A stretch of DNA of 64,000 bases from Promerops cafer (GCA_013398275.1 VZSE01005975.1:262922-326921), one strand, 5' to 3'; positions 12,521 through 26,477 are shown, counted from the stretch's first letter. Made by a program: numbers and translations. Notes: generated by a model not told the origin, from the sequence alone.

Positions 12521-12615
12521 TGTTTTTGTGGTTTTTTTTTTTGTTTTTTGGGTTTTTTTGGTTTTTTGGGGGTTTTTTTGGTTTTTTTTTGTTTTAAAAC
12601 TAATTTTTTTTTTTT
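12521..12615. repeat. T/G-rich tract followed by poly-T
   Basis: Runs of six to nine T separated by G, GG or GGGGG up to 12595, then a separate T13 run at 12603-12615. It produces apparent Phe/Leu/Trp-rich and Lys/Thr/Gln-rich reading frames on the two strands that are artefacts. Confidence 0.9.
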
Positions 12616-15600
12616 CTTTCAGCTCATTTTGCCCAAGGCTTAAGTTCAGTTTGGACAGTCTGAACTGAGAAAAAAAAAAAAAGCAAAACAAACACTGTTG
12701 TTTCCCTTTGAATGTTATTCAGGCACCAGGGGCTAGGTCTTGATTAATGCTCTCTTTTGAAGCCATTGTTATCTAAGATCTTATACAATTTGTTTTGGAA
12801 TTTTCATTGTTTTCAGAAGTCGCGTTGAAAACTTAATGAAGTTAACACAAAGAACTACTGTAATGAGGTAATGAGATAAGTCCACACCAACAAAAGGGAC
12901 AAAAATTAATTATTTTGTATGCTGCCAGTGAGCACCAGTGTTAAGGGTATGTATGAGCACTGAAAGTCTGATTCAGTTGCCCAAAAACGTGCATCCAGTA
13001 ACATTTGGGATTCCCTAGGATTTCTCACATGGCATTCATATGCAAATCTAGAAATCCTTGCTTTCTTGGGGTATCATATCTGACAGGAACTTGAAAATGC
13101 CCCAGTGTCTGAATTGACACGGGAGAGTTTTGCTCAGCCAGTTGAATCAAGACCTGTCTGTGTATTCCATCCCTTGTCATCACCAGAAAAAAAATCAGCT
13201 TTGTACTTTGTTGATAAGAGACATGCCCTTTAAATGCTTCAATATACTGGAAAATTGTCTATATGAATTTTACATGGTCTGCAAGGCAAAAACATGAAAA
13301 CAGTGACGTCCCAGCACCTTTATGCCACATACTTTCTTCTCTTGGCTGTCAAATTATAGCACATTCCCCTGGGGAAAAGTACAGCTACTTGTTGGGAACT
13401 TAGAGAACCAGGTAAAAGCCAGAAGTCCAAATAAACTGCTGCATAATTAGATACAGTCCCTGTGACATTTGCAAAGTTGCTTCTGTTTCATGTCAGAGTG
13501 AATTGGTTGGTAGTGAATTAATCTGAATTTTAATACAATCACTGAATACAGGTATCAACAGGATTTTGTTTCCATCAACATGTTCAAGATTAGAGCACGG
13601 CTTCATAAAATGCTTCTCAACTATATGTAGTGTGGAATGTTTCTAAATTAAAATGGGGCACTGAACAATTCAGTTTATGCTATGAAATGTATTTTTTCTG
13701 TTTTGGATGAATCATCCAACATTTATTTTACCCTTGCTGTAACATTTGTTACGAGTTTCAGGAGTTTTTACTCCACTTTTTCAGAATGAGCTTCCAAATG
13801 ACCTGTTCCCATTTAGAGTATGAGAAAACCTCTTTTTAGTCAGTGTTTGCAATACACAGACAAAACAGTGTCTGCTCTGTAGCTGCCACTAAAACAAAGC
13901 CTTCACCCATCTAACATGGATTGCTGGTCCATTATGTTTAGCAAATGTTGCCATCCTGTCCAAGCCACTGAGACAAGCCCAGCTTCTTTCTCACTTATTT
14001 TCTGTTTTTACCTTCTCCACAGCCAGCCTGCCTTCCCCTGCACACCACCCTCCTTCCCTCACAAGGACAAGCCCCCAGAGCTCCAGCTCTGCTCCGGTAA
14101 TTTTGGACAATTTGAGGCTGTGCCCTGATGCAGGGTGATGGATTGTGCTGCCAAACCACCCCCAGTGCCCTCCATGGCTTTGGAGGGGTCGCTTCAGGAC
14201 ACGAATCTGACTGTAAGCTCCTTTCTATAGATGGCTTATTTTAATCGAGCCATCACTCAAATCTAGATCTCTCTGAGAATGTTTATGATTATAGTGACCT
14301 CTAGGGGTTTGCTTTCCATCACAGAGTCTTTGGCTACAGGATGGCAAGGTCAGTTGCCTGCTCAGTTGCCCCAGTGATGCCATGTTCTCACTTTTTTTGC
14401 ACATTGCAATTTCTTTTAAAAGAAAAAACAAAAAAAAAAAAAAAAAGGCATGAAATAAACACGTAAGTGATAAAATAGAAAAGCACACAGGTACAGGTTT
14501 TTGGGCACCTGGTAAGATTCAACACAGCTTCAGGGGTGAGGAAAATCTTGGACAAATTTGGAATAATTTCAAGGCCTGACAGTTAAATGTCTCAAAAATA
14601 CAAGGAGCAATGCTATTCTTAAATATTTTCCTTACAGACACCAAAAAAATTACAACCTAAATTTGGAAAAGCAGACTGGCTCAATGCCCCCTGCAAAAAT
14701 ACTCCAGATTCCTGCTTTTGCTTATGCATCTGGAATTACCAGATAATCATGAAATCCGTAGCTGGAAGATGCAAAATCCTAATTCAATTCATCTGAATTG
14801 AAGGTGATTTTCACTGCAAAAAACTGCATCAGCTATCAACAGGGCTAGATATAGTATAGAAAACATGTAAGAACCCTAAAAGGACAACTTAAACTGGCAA
14901 AATTTAAATAAAGGGCAGAAATACAACAACCAAGTGACTCTTAGCTCTCAGCTAAATTTGAATTTACTATGGTAGTAAGATAGAATTCCTAGCTGTTTTA
15001 TAAATTGCATGTCAGACAGCCTCAGGCAGCAACATCAGAAAATATTACACCTGGAGAGGAATGCTGAATTCCAGTCAAGGACTGGACATGTCTTGTTTTG
15101 CTCACCACATTCAAATTCCTGGTCTTCCTTCTTCAATTTCTTTTAAAATTGCTTTTAATTTGGCTTCTGTTTCCTTCAGTCCCATCTAGACCTAATATAC
15201 CTAATTTTCTCCTGTAATTTCATTGGAGGCTGTATTTTCACAGCCTTTTCCTGTCCTGCCCCTGAATCCTCTGGCTCGTTCCCTGTTTTGAATTATTTTG
15301 TATTAGCCTTGGAGTGTTTCAGGCCCCAGACCTGCATGGCTGGCAATTCCTTATCTTTTGTTTTTTGTTTTTTTTTTTTCCAAACAGGCCTACTGATAGC
15401 AGGCAAGCAAAGCACAAGCAATAATTCCACACAGGCCAGCACTTCTATGAGAATTATGATTTTTGCTTTCTCTTATCAAACACCAAGGTTTTTATGCACC
15501 TGACTCCATCCTTTTCAAACCATAGCCTTTGAATTTCAAAATCATTCACTGTCATCCTTTATCTATTACAAGTCCTCAAAACAAGTTCCAGTCCTGTGCA

Positions 15601-16760
15601 TCTTTTTGGTAGAATATCTTACAGAAGAGGTGCCCAGAGAAGCAAAATCTCTGACAACTTCCCCAAATCATCCCATGAATGGAGTGGATGTTACTTGTAA
15701 GAAAAAGAGGTGCAGTTTAATTCCCAGAAATAGTGGGGCTCCTATGAAATTATCCCTGGTGTTGTCAAGTTTGGGAGCCTCTGTTAGAGAGCTGCTCTGT
15801 AACAGCCTGGCTTCAAAGAATCAAGGTAAATATCTAAGTACAAAAGTGGTATTTCCTGAGCTGAGGAGTTCTACAGAAGAAATAATTCTGTTTGGATTTT
15901 GTAATGCATTGGACCAACTTAGCAAGTTGAAAAAAACCACCAAAAATACAAACAACAAACAGAAAAAAAGCCCAAACCCTGAGCTGGTGGTGTTACACAT
16001 GGGTTCAAAGAGACTCATTTGGAGAATGTCCAGATGATGGATGAACTGAAATGCAGCAATATAATTACCACTTCTCCATGATTAACAGTAGTAAAAACTA
16101 CTCTTCCTGCTAATGTAAGAGGAATTTAGTGAGTGCTTCTAAATGTTACGTTGCTAGGTGCTGCTTAAAACTAATTCCCTGTGTTGCTGTGGTCCAAATT
16201 AGAAGTAGTAATAAGCAGATACTCTTTAATGAACAGCTTGAAACCTATTCTCCCTGACAATGCCTCCAGAGCTACACGAAAAAAATGTGCATTTTCACAG
16301 CTTCACATGATAAAATAAGCTATTATTTTATATGAAACTAAAAGGCAGTTGTCAGTTGATAATCGAATAAAACACAGTAAAGAACAATGCCTTATAATTA
16401 TAATAGACAATAAAACCATTTTAGATATTATTTGTGTGCGAAATACATGATGTGATAAATACCAGTTCTGTTTGGTTAGTTAAACTATATTTTCATATGC
16501 CACACTTTGCTACGTAAGCAAAGTGCTTTGTGGCAAATACTTATTAACCAATTCTTCTAGTTAGTGGCTGTTGACAAATCCAGATCTGAACAAACCTGGG
16601 TAAATTCATCCCAATGATTTGCCCATATAGAACATGAAAATTAGTAGGGAAAAAAATGCCCAATGACTTAATCTTGAGAATTATTTCATTGTATGTGCCA
16701 TTTTAATTGCAAAATGCCTGGTGCTATGGGCATTCTTTCTGCAGTTCATCCGGAACCACA
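12616..16760. other. Unique AT-rich stretch
   Basis: No gene or transposon recognised. It contains an A-run at 14430-14446 and an A/C-rich patch at 15931-15976. A 143-codon reading frame at 15606-16037 shows no recognisable domain and ends in the A/C-rich patch. Positions 16060-16560 are a block with many TAAT-type words and the palindrome at 16503. Confidence 0.55.
16503..16525. repeat. Perfect 9-bp inverted repeat around ACGTA
   Basis: CACTTTGCT (16503-16511) and AGCAAAGTG (16517-16525) are exact reverse complements around the spacer ACGTA. The centre TACGTAA resembles a binding word for PAR/NFIL3-type bZIP proteins (TTACGTAA), but this is only a word match. It could also form a small hairpin. 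Confidence 0.8.
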
Positions 16761-16971
16761 AAGTCACAGAATATCCTGTTCTGGATGGGACTCACAGGGA
16801 TCACTGATCCATCTCCTGGCCCTGCACAGACAGCCCAAAATCCCACCCTGGGCATCCCTGAGAGCGTTGTCCAAAGGTTTCTGGAGCTCTGGAGCCTTGG
16901 GGCTGTGACCATTCCATGAGGAGTGTGGTTTGTGCTCCAGCACCCTCTGGGCGAAGAACCTTTTTTTTTAC
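16761..16971 (-). mobile_element. CR1 LINE fragment, 3' end, minus strand
   Basis: It starts with AAGTCACAGAATATCCTG and continues with the CR1 blocks CTGGCCCTGCACAGACAGCC, ATCCCACCCTGGGCATCC, GAGAGCGTTGTCCAAAGG, then a short linker and CACCCTCTGGGCGAAGAACC. It fits the reverse complement of a CR1 3' region well and is one of the less diverged copies here. The 5' truncation falls at the T run after GAAGAACC. Overlapping reading frames on both strands are by-products. Confidence 0.92.
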
Positions 16972-17690
16972 CTTTAAATAAATTAATAGGAAATAATCCT
17001 GCCAGGAGACAAATGTGGCATTCTAAACCCAATTCTGTCCAGCATGTCAATTCTAAATAAAAGGTCTTCTCTGGAATTTGAACTTGCTGATTGAAATTGG
17101 AATTTCTGCCAGTGCAGCTATGCCAGAATCCTCACTGGAACTGAGAAGAATCTCAGATTCATTAAGCCCATGTGAAATTTATATACCTACAACTATATCT
17201 ATAGATCAATTTATATATCAAAGGCTATTTAAACTTATGATGCACTTGAACCAACATTTCTGAGACAACCATGTCTTGACAGGCTTTGATATTGCTAATT
17301 ACAATTGCTTTTGCATGGATTTTTTTTTGGTTTTTTATTCTTCTTCATTATAATATGATAGGCAATATTTGCCAAGTCCCTATTAGACTCAGGGCAAAGT
17401 AGAAAACCCAGTGGCCCTTGTATTTGAAAGAAAAATGCTATAGGAAATGTGATATTTGCATGGCTACACCTCATTAATCTCAGTATAATTTCAGTGCGAT
17501 CCGTCATGCCAAGAAGGATTCTCTCTCTTTTGCTGGAAGAGCTGCAAAATCTTAGCATTGAAAAGATGTTAAAAACAACAGAGAAAAGCTGCCTATGATA
17601 GTCAGAATTAAGCCAAATGTTAAGAATTATTAGAGAGTTAAAACTACTTCCTTGCCTCTTATAGCACATATCACCTAGTATGTGGTGATA

Positions 17691-17708
17691 ATTTATTTAT
17701 TTATTTAT
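17691..17708. repeat. TTTA tetranucleotide repeat
   Basis: About four and a half TTTA units in an AT-rich context. Confidence 0.8.
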
Positions 17709-18489
17709 GTTTACAGATGGCCAGGAAATAAGCTGAGTCTGCTTGATAGAATTTCCTCTAGCAGTTTCAGTGGGAAAATATTCCCTTACTCCTTTAAGGT
17801 GCTGAATAGTTGTCACACACCTCACCAAGTGCAATTTTGCATTTCATAGTGTTGAAAGGCATTACTTTTAACCAATGTGACTTCCTGGGTCTCATTTATT
17901 TTTAAAATTACCTTGTCATGCAAGCTTAATACACCTCTCACAGGCTCAGAGACGTGGCTTTTCATCCTTCCACTGCTCGTCAATGTGGCCACCTCCAGAA
18001 ATATCACATCCATGTGCTCCACAGAGCCACATGGAATACACCCAGTTTGGAAAACCTTAACAAGGATGCACATTAAATATCAAAAGTCTCAGCTCACTGG
18101 GTCCTCTACCTATGGGCTGCCCATGTTGGAAGAAAAGCCTCCCATCTCTACTCACATTATGTAATAAAATCAACGATTCAGGGCATTTTCAAAGCACAGC
18201 TCACATTTCAAAAGTTGAGTAGTTAAATTAGTGGCAGGTGAACTCTGGCATGGTTTGGGCAGAAAGCTGTGAAGAAGCAGCACTGCTGTGTGTTTACCAT
18301 GGAAACTGCACAGATAGAATAGTGTCCATAAATTCACTTTGCCATGACATTCTACTGTGCCAAACAAATGTAATAGCCATATACAAGTTCCCTTAGTTTC
18401 TTCCCAAAATGCTTCAACACCAGGAACTCAAAAGAGTCTAGCAAAAGAAAAAGCAGCATATAATACTTCACTGTTCTAACTGATGAAAT

Positions 18490-18605
18490 GCCATCATTTA
18501 TATTGTATTAATTATAATTACAATTATATAGTATGATATAATTATATTGTATATTGCATTTATAAGTATGTTATACATTATTATACTAATGAAATTTAAT
18601 GTAAT
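18490..18605. repeat. AT-rich low-complexity patch
   Basis: Over 100 bases that are almost all A and T with overlapping TATAATTA-type words. No regular period is visible. Confidence 0.7.
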
Positions 18606-20823
18606 GTGTAAATGTGTATCATCTCAACCCCAAAAACCTTATCAACCTAAACTTTAAAATCTACATTTTATTTACCACTGCTAATGTACAATGCTTCCAA
18701 GCACTCTGAACAGAAGCAATAGCTGGAGTTGTAAACCCCTGTTATTCAGAAACATCTTATGCAATTCACCTTTATAACTTCCTGCCGGTTGCCTTTAACC
18801 TTTGGTTTCACCACTGAAATATTTTCTGTGATGGCAGCCAAAGCAAACATCACAACTACCGTAGAATCCTTTCCCATATCAGCTTAAATTCCATTCACAG
18901 AAACACACAGAGGTTATTTTCCTTTTTCATTCTTTTTTTTCTTGTTAACTTCAAAGACAATTTCCCCACTTAGCTACCAAAACCTTTCACATCTTATTAC
19001 ACATGCCAAAAAAATGAGGTCTGAGCTAAGAAAAGTATTATTTATCTTACCTGCTCTGTGGACCAAATCCTCAAAACTAATTATCACACACTTATACATT
19101 CAAAGATATTCAAATTTCTGAGAAACTGATTTTGTTAGAAAGGACCAGCACTGTTTAAGGATGAAAATCAAGAAAATGAGGCCAAACCCCAATTCTTAGA
19201 TCCTTACCCTGATGAGCAGCAAGTGATAAGGAGGCTTCCCCTCTTTTGCTAAAAGTTGCAGTACTAGAAACTTTTAGGTTAGATTGGTCCATTCTGAAAA
19301 TGATGGGGATAAAATATGTGAAATCTATTTCAAAGTCCTATGGTCGACTTTAAAATGTGAATGTTCCTCAGCTGTACAGGGTTTCAATGAAATATGAACT
19401 GTCAGCTAACTGAAGATGCAATTTACTGCAAACTTGGTGCATCAAATCCGTACTGAACTTTCTGTGGTAAATCAGCATCAAGTCAGATCAGGATCAGTAA
19501 GAAGCTTCTTGGTGGGGGGTGTGTAAGAAAGAACTGTGAGCCCTTTCTTTCTCCAAGCTGCAAAATCACTGTGAGGTCATTTTGTCCTTGTGGAGAAGTT
19601 TTCCTGGCTTCTCCTGCTCTTTTTACATTCAGAGTGATTTGCTGTGAGGAACAAATGCTATAGAATGGTTTATGTTTTTTTTTTAGCAGGACTTGTCCCT
19701 GTCACATTCAGGAAATTTCCCAGCTAAATCTCTTTTGCTCTTCCACCTCCCTTACTGTAACTTCTGTGTCAGCACTGGGAAGATGATGGCAGTAGAGAGA
19801 AAAACCCCAGAATTATATATTGACCTTGAAGGACTCTCTGTGAAAAAAAGAAAAATAAAGAGAAAAAGGAAAGCCATTGCGGCTAACATTCTAAAGATGA
19901 CTCAGAATGAGTACTTCAATTACCATCTAATTAATACAGGACATTAATTACTGGGTTATTTAGGTGAGGTAGCCTTTATATAAGTGTGTCTCATGAAAAA
20001 GAAATTACATAACCAGAGAAGTCATAGCTGTTAAAATTGTCACATTAAAAGCCTTTAAATGACCTTATTAAATGTTTTCTTCTTCACTGAGTGTTGCAAT
20101 ACATGCTAGACATGTCATCTGTGTCTTAAACTGCAAGTAAACATTTTCTTGCATGTACAGGAAATTCTCATCTATTTAAATTTCTGGTTTGAAGCTGTTT
20201 TACTTTAGTTTTTTCACCAGTAATTTTTAAGAGCTTTAGAGTAATTAAAAATTATTCAAATTAATTTAAATGCAAGATGCTTGCTGTTAATTTAAAATTA
20301 CAAAAGGTAGAAACATTTAGTATATTTTGAGTCAGGAGTAATTCTATAAAGATTTTTAGGTAAAAACAAAATGTAAAGTCTACACCATATATTTTACTTT
20401 CTATTTCCCTTGTCTTTGTAAGCGATCCGATGAGTTTGGCTGGATAAACAAGAAAATTAGGTAATACTGAATGTGTGTTTACTTATGTAATTTAATTCAG
20501 GAGTATGTTTGAGTATGCTGTATTTTCATAATTATTTTATTAGCCAAGAATTTAGCACAATTAGAAATATAAATATAGCTCTAAATTGCAAAGACTTTTA
20601 ATGGATACTCCCACTCTGGTTCTTTCCAAAGTCAACATTCTACTTAGGGAAAAATATTTTCTGAGGTTTCTGAAGGTGTATGTAGCAAAAGCAAAAGATT
20701 CTTCTGATAACCAGGGCAAAGAAAGGTATCCTGTGTTTTCAATCTCTTCTGGGGATTGCAAAAAGACAGCATCACGCCTGGCAACTCTTGAGTCCTTTTT
20801 TTTCTCCCCACCCCATTATTTGA

Positions 20824-21158
20824 CATGGAGGAAAGGAGGCTTAGGGGGTACATTTAGTTATTTACAACTCCCTGAGAGGAGAGTGGAACCAGAATGAAGG
20901 ATGAGAGGAAATGGCCTTGCCTTGTGCCAGGGGACATTTAGACTGGAAACTAGAAGTTTCTTCACTGAAATTATGGTGAAGCATTGGAAGAGGCTGCCTG
21001 GGGAAGCTTTGGAACCATCATCCCTGGAAATCTTAAAAAAAAATTGTGGATGTGGCACCTGGGGACAGGGTTTACTGGTGAACATGGCTGTGCTGGGTTA
21101 ATGGCTGGACTTGGTGATCTTAGAGGTCATTTCCAGCCTTGACAATTCTGTCATTCTG
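20824..21158 (+). mobile_element. CR1 LINE fragment, 3' region, plus strand
   Basis: It follows the avian CR1 3' region in order: AGGAAAGGAGGCTTAGGGGG, GAGAGGAAATGGCCTTG, a TTTAGACTGGAAACTAGAAG segment, TTTCTTCACTGAAA, GAAGAGGCTGCCTGGGGAAG, a segment ending in CATCCCTGGAA, GGATGTGGCACCTGGGGACA, then GGCTGGACTTGGTGATCTTA and the final AATTCTGTCATTCTG. It is about 335 bp, 5'-truncated and without an intact coding part. Confidence 0.94.
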
Positions 21159-24100
21159 ACAGTGATTTTGCGTTTGTGGCACCTTCTGACTCACTCACCC
21201 TGCAGGATCACTGCTGGCACAAGAGGATGAAGGAAGCAAACAGACAGGAGCTTTGGCTTGCCTGGTGGCTGCCCGACGAGTCACACACACAGAGAGCAGC
21301 AATTCCACGTGCACCCTGCAGAAATTCACCTCACTGAAAGAAATCAATTCTTCCTCTCTCCCAGGCACACCCTGAACACCGTGAAAAGTAAAATGTGTTA
21401 AATATGTATCACATGTGCAGTTTTTACGGCACACAAAGACTCTGAAAGATTCTTTTCCTATGATCCATTTCTGACAGGAGTCTATTAAATTTTCTCTTCC
21501 ACAGCAGTGGCATGTGGTCATGACTTTAATTTCCTGTGTGTGGAATCAGAAGCTTGCTGGAGGAACCACCATTCAGGACAGTAGTTACAGCAGAAGACCT
21601 TTGTGGACAGCACAATGAATATTTAAAATGTCAAGACCTGGCAGCTTCCAGGCCTTCCTGTGGTAGAAACAGGGGTTGAAGACTCAGTTTGGAGGCTTCA
21701 GAATCATCAAAAAAGTAATTTATTACCCTAATAAAGGTAGAAAGAAGAAACTAAGAAATTAATCAGCAGCATTTCAGGGCTAAGCAGCTGTTGAGTGGAG
21801 AAGGGAACAGCTGAATGCACAGTTTGGACAAAACCTGGTTTAGTCAAGTGCTTTGAAACCTGTTTCAACCATCACACCCAAATGGGAAACTCAGTCCTTA
21901 AGCTTGGAAGAGAACCTCTGTACTGGGAAAAAGTCAGTGAAAGGATCCTCAGCAAATATTCAGCTCCCCTTTCAGCCCAATAAAACACTGCTGGTATTCC
22001 AGCTTTCCAGTAAAAGGAAGGAAAATGTAGTATTTCTGAAGCAAATGCAGCCCTGTACCTTTTGAGCTGAAGACAGAAACCAACCTGAAAAGGTCAGGTC
22101 ACTGACAGAAGCTGTAGCATAATTATATGCATTCCTGTTATAATGAAAGATTTCATCTACCTCTGCTTGTCTGGGTCCAGCACAAAAAGTAACAATTCAG
22201 GCTGTGTTGATGACACTTTGCAGCCAAACAAGTTCTTTGAGCCTCACCTAATTCTTTCACAGTGATTAAATTTGTAGGGGCAGAAGGGCTGGATATCAAC
22301 TGTCTCTGTAACCCTTTCCCATCTACGTGACATTTTAAAGATTTCTCAAGGCTCAAAGAATTCAAAGTCTTGTTCCTCATCAGACTGACAAATGTCATAC
22401 CTAAGGCAGCCTCTTTGTGACACCTAGATTTTACTATTAATGTGGCTAATTAAGAACTTCCATGTTATTTGGGTTTGACTTCTTGGGATGAGTATTATTG
22501 CACCATGTGAAATAGAGTAGTGGAAGTATTGCAGTGCTCTGCTGTGACAAAGAACCATCTTAGAATGGGCTTGGGTGAGCAGGAAAACAGAAATTATTAT
22601 TAATGTTACATAACAAAACCCTTAACCATATAAGTGTTGAACAGCTTCCCCAAACCTTCTATAAAGGTAGAACTCTGTCTCTCTTTAATCATGGTGAATA
22701 GAGCAGAATGGTACAGAAACTAAAATTTTATTCATTTCCCTCACAATTTTATTGCAGATTTCTGACTACTGTCAAAAGTTTGAATGCAGTCTTTTGCATA
22801 CAGTAAGCACTGATGAAGACATGTAATAATTTATGAGTGGCAGGGTTTTAGCCTAATGTCACAAGAAAAAAAGGGCTTTGATCTGATTTATTCCTGATTT
22901 CTTTCAGACTAAAGAAATTCCTGTTCCTAAAAAAATAACAGCAGCAAACAGAAAGAGATCACAAATGGAAAAGCACTGGTAGTTTTTTGCATATTTTTTC
23001 TGGAATGCATGGGGGATAGATTCTTTGCTTTTTCCTTTAAGTTAGCAGAGATCAAAGGTAATTACACACACTACCCAGTAAAGCACTTTAGCACGTGTAG
23101 CACTTTAAGAAGGTAAATAGTTTGATTTGATGGAACTTGCATTCTTCAGATGACATGAATGCACAAGCTGGAGTAGAGAAGATATTGGTTATTTGTCATG
23201 CTGGCAAAAAGAGAGAAGTTTTGATGGTCTCAAACAGCAAAGATGCCACACTCACACTAAAGTCAAAAGTCGTGGAAAAGCCATGGATGTGTTTAATATA
23301 AACTACGCATAAAAGATATCTGTAAGTTGAATAAACATATTTTTGCTTGCAGTAGAAGGTTTCAATCCAAGTAGTATTGACATAACACCACTAAAAAAAT
23401 GGCCTATGCAGGTTCCTGTACACTTTTAACTGTGGTACAATTTTGTGTTCAAAGCATATTGAATTATTTTGTTTTGGGAATAGAAACCAAGAATTTTTAG
23501 GTAAATAATTCTCAAAGTTATGGTCACCTCTACTGAAAAATGGGCAATAGAAAAAAATTTGGTAGATAATAATTATACAATAGGACTTAGAGAACAAGGA
23601 TTAAGGAACACAAGAAAAAAAGGGGAAATAAAAGGGGACACATGGTTCAGCAGTTGGACAACTTTAAAAAAAAACCAAAGTTCTAATTGTCTCTTCCTGG
23701 TAGCAAATTACCTCCAAGTGACATCTGCAGAAGAGCCTTAATGATTTCAAATGGATCAGGATCAAGATTTTCCCTGAAATCTTACAGTTTGTTTTTTGGT
23801 TTTCTTTTTTTTTTTTTAATCCCCCACATGTCCTGTTACAACATGTGATCTCTTCAGGCTGCTTCCTATGATTTTGTTGCTTTTGAATGGTTTCAGGGAT
23901 CCTGTCAATGCTATTGTCTGCCAAACAGAAACCTCACAGAAAAAGCAGTGCTTAGGGACAAAGAGTGTCACATATTGCAGCAACATTGTAGGAACCTGAC
24001 TGAGATGAATCAAAGCATCCTTGCCACCAGGAAGGAAGCAGCTGGCATAATGTCCTGTGCATATTAACTCACTCATATGAGATGTTAGATCTGACTTGGC

Positions 24101-26460
24101 TTGCTGCAGTTTAGAATAACCAACACAAAGTTAAAGTCAAAAACTCAGAATCTCCTTATGTTTGGTGTTACATATAAAAATATTTTTTAACCACCCTTAC
24201 ACTTTGTAAAGCTCACAAGTACCTTTTCATACTCTCCTGCCGTCTCCTCCACAAACAGAGCTTAGTTCTAGCTTTTCATTGTAACATGGGGCTTGCCCCT
24301 GCCATAGGTGAAGTGCCCACATTTACATAAATCAATATATATCCTATATGCAGTCCCAGAGAAATTGGCTTAGGCATCACTGTATCTGCACAGCAATTAA
24401 TGTTATGTCAAAACCTGTGGCAGCTATAGCTGTCCAATTGTTTTCTTCCACCATCTTCCTTCCTGGCACTGGCAGAACCAAGCTGTGGTTAAAGCTGCTG
24501 CTTGATTAAGATTTCCTACTGTTCACTTTGCTCACTGTTTGCTCAGCTGTGGTGCAGGTTATCAAATATAGCAATTGTAATCTGTGGTCCAAGGAGCGGC
24601 TATGAGAATTCTTTTCTCATTCCAGTGATACTATCAGAGATCCTGCCCTTTTGTCTTTGCACTGTCAAATAAAACCCTCATATCCAGGTGAAGTGGCACT
24701 GCAAACTGGGCTAACTTGTCTCACTGGCTGTACAATATCATGGCAAGAATCTGCTTTAACTCAGCCAAATGTGAAGTAAAGATACAGGACAGATCACTCA
24801 GAACAGCAGATTTTCAGTGCCTTCCCACAGTTTTCCTCTCTTCAATACACACCAAAAAAAAAAAACTAAACCAAACCAAACCAAAAAAAAGAAAAAAAAA
24901 AACAACCTCTTTGAGCAGTACTTGCAAAAGAATCGCAAAATAATCATCTTAGTAAAGCATGGACCTCTGCACCACGTTGCAGACACTGTAGTGCAGTGCA
25001 TTAGAGGGAATGATATAATCTGATAACTCAGATGGATTTTCTGTAATTTACAGCTGTGGAAAAGTAAGCAGTAACTGCTTGGAGAAGCATTCAAACACAC
25101 AGAGTGCAGTGTCTCAACATCCACTGGTAAACAGGTGAATATTTATTGCAGTGATTAGCTTGCATTTGGACACCCTCAGTGTGAAATGATGAAGGGGTGG
25201 GGGAAAGCTGTGTGTGCTACTCAGCCCCTCCAAACTCTCACAAGTATTGCTCTAAATCAAATGTCAGCAGTGCTAGAAGTGTGTGTGTAATATGAGTGTT
25301 TTACAGAGGCACCTTCAAGCAGCACAGAAGTGGCATGGCAACACCCTGGCAGCCAGACCAGGCTCGTCAGAATTTCCTTGCTGCAGCATCACAGCTCTTT
25401 ATATTTATCAAGCCATGGGGTACAGTCCCACATTCTGAAAGCAAACAGAATTTTTAGTTCAAGCTCTGGGCTAAAAACAGTGTGTGAGGAATGAGGAAAG
25501 TACACATCCAAAGCTCAAAAGCACAAATTCTAGCACTGCATTATATTCCATTCTTTTTTTCTCCAGTAAGTTTATCACAAGCTAAAATTTAGCTTATTTT
25601 CTCCCAAAGTGGGATTTATGGCAGGAAAACTGCCAAATTCATAGGGAGACCAGTTCAACACTTAGTGCAAACATTATTTTTCTAAAGCTGAAATTGTCTA
25701 GTAACAGATGGAGTCCCATATCCAGAAAAATTCTAGTGGATTTTAGTAATTAATGTAAATTATGTCATCAGAAGAAAATTAATTTTAAAACATGCTGATC
25801 CAATACATAAGCTTTCCTTTCTCTAGGAGCATGTATATTTTGAAAATATTTGCAGGCCAAAGCAATTCAAACAAAAAAAGATTGATGAGCTTTTCGGTAA
25901 GGAAGATAATTACCTGAATCTTTTGCTAAGATATATACCAATATTTTTCTTTCCATTTTTCTTGCCTAAGCAAAATAGATGTTTAATACATAACAGGAAA
26001 TAGTGAGAAGGAAGAATACCACCAACCCACTCCCCCACCCCGCCCAAAAATCTCCTTTGCAGGATGCATTCACTCCCTACTTTTACATGTTTTGGAAATC
26101 GTTTGTTTGCTTTCCTTTGGTTCTAAATGTCTTTAAAGTGAAGTCACAAAAGCCAAGAATGGCTTTTCAGAGTCCAGCGCAGCTCTGACTTCTGCCAAGT
26201 GTTCCTGATCAGAGAAAGCTGATAGCTAAAGCAACTTGAAGACCTAGTTTGTATACCCACACTGGATTTTAGTCTTATTATTTAGTCTTAGTCTTCTGTT
26301 AAAGTCGTAGTGTTTAACCTTGACTATGACCATGGAACTACACAAAAGCAGAACCAAAATCACTCCCTACGTAAATTAGAGAGAGAAAATTTACAGATTG
26401 TGTCCATGGACAAGAAAGTGGTTTCAGGGTGTCTGGTCGAACCTAAAATAGCTATTATGT
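21159..26460. other. Unique non-coding stretch
   Basis: No gene or transposon recognised in 5.3 kb. An A/C-rich tract sits at 24850-24906. Other reading frames (up to 108 codons) lack protein character. Confidence 0.55.
24850..24906. repeat. A/C-rich tract (reverse complement of the T/G class)
   Basis: A runs with CC interruptions, such as AAACCAAACCAAACC followed by A8 and A10. It is the complement of the T/G-rich tracts seen elsewhere in the window. Confidence 0.85.
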
Positions 26461-26477
26461 GGGGGGGGGGGGGGGGG
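26461..26477. repeat. G17 homopolymer
   Basis: Seventeen consecutive G, flanked by TATTATGT on the left and AAAGCCC on the right. It is very unusual in such AT-rich DNA. Length accuracy is doubtful. Confidence 0.9.

Larger units (their letters stand above)
16972..20823. other. Unique AT-rich stretch
   Basis: No gene or interspersed repeat recognised. It has a TTTA tetranucleotide run at about 17691-17708 and a strongly AT-rich patch at 18490-18605. Reading frames up to 124 codons are without protein character. Confidence 0.55.

Noticed and set aside
12317..12691. 124-codon minus-strand frame rich in Lys, Thr and Gln
   Set aside because: It crosses the T/G tract; the composition comes from the simple sequence and no domain is seen.
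15606..16037. 143-codon plus-strand frame
   Set aside because: No recognisable domain, no supporting splice or promoter context, and the end lies in an A/C-rich patch.
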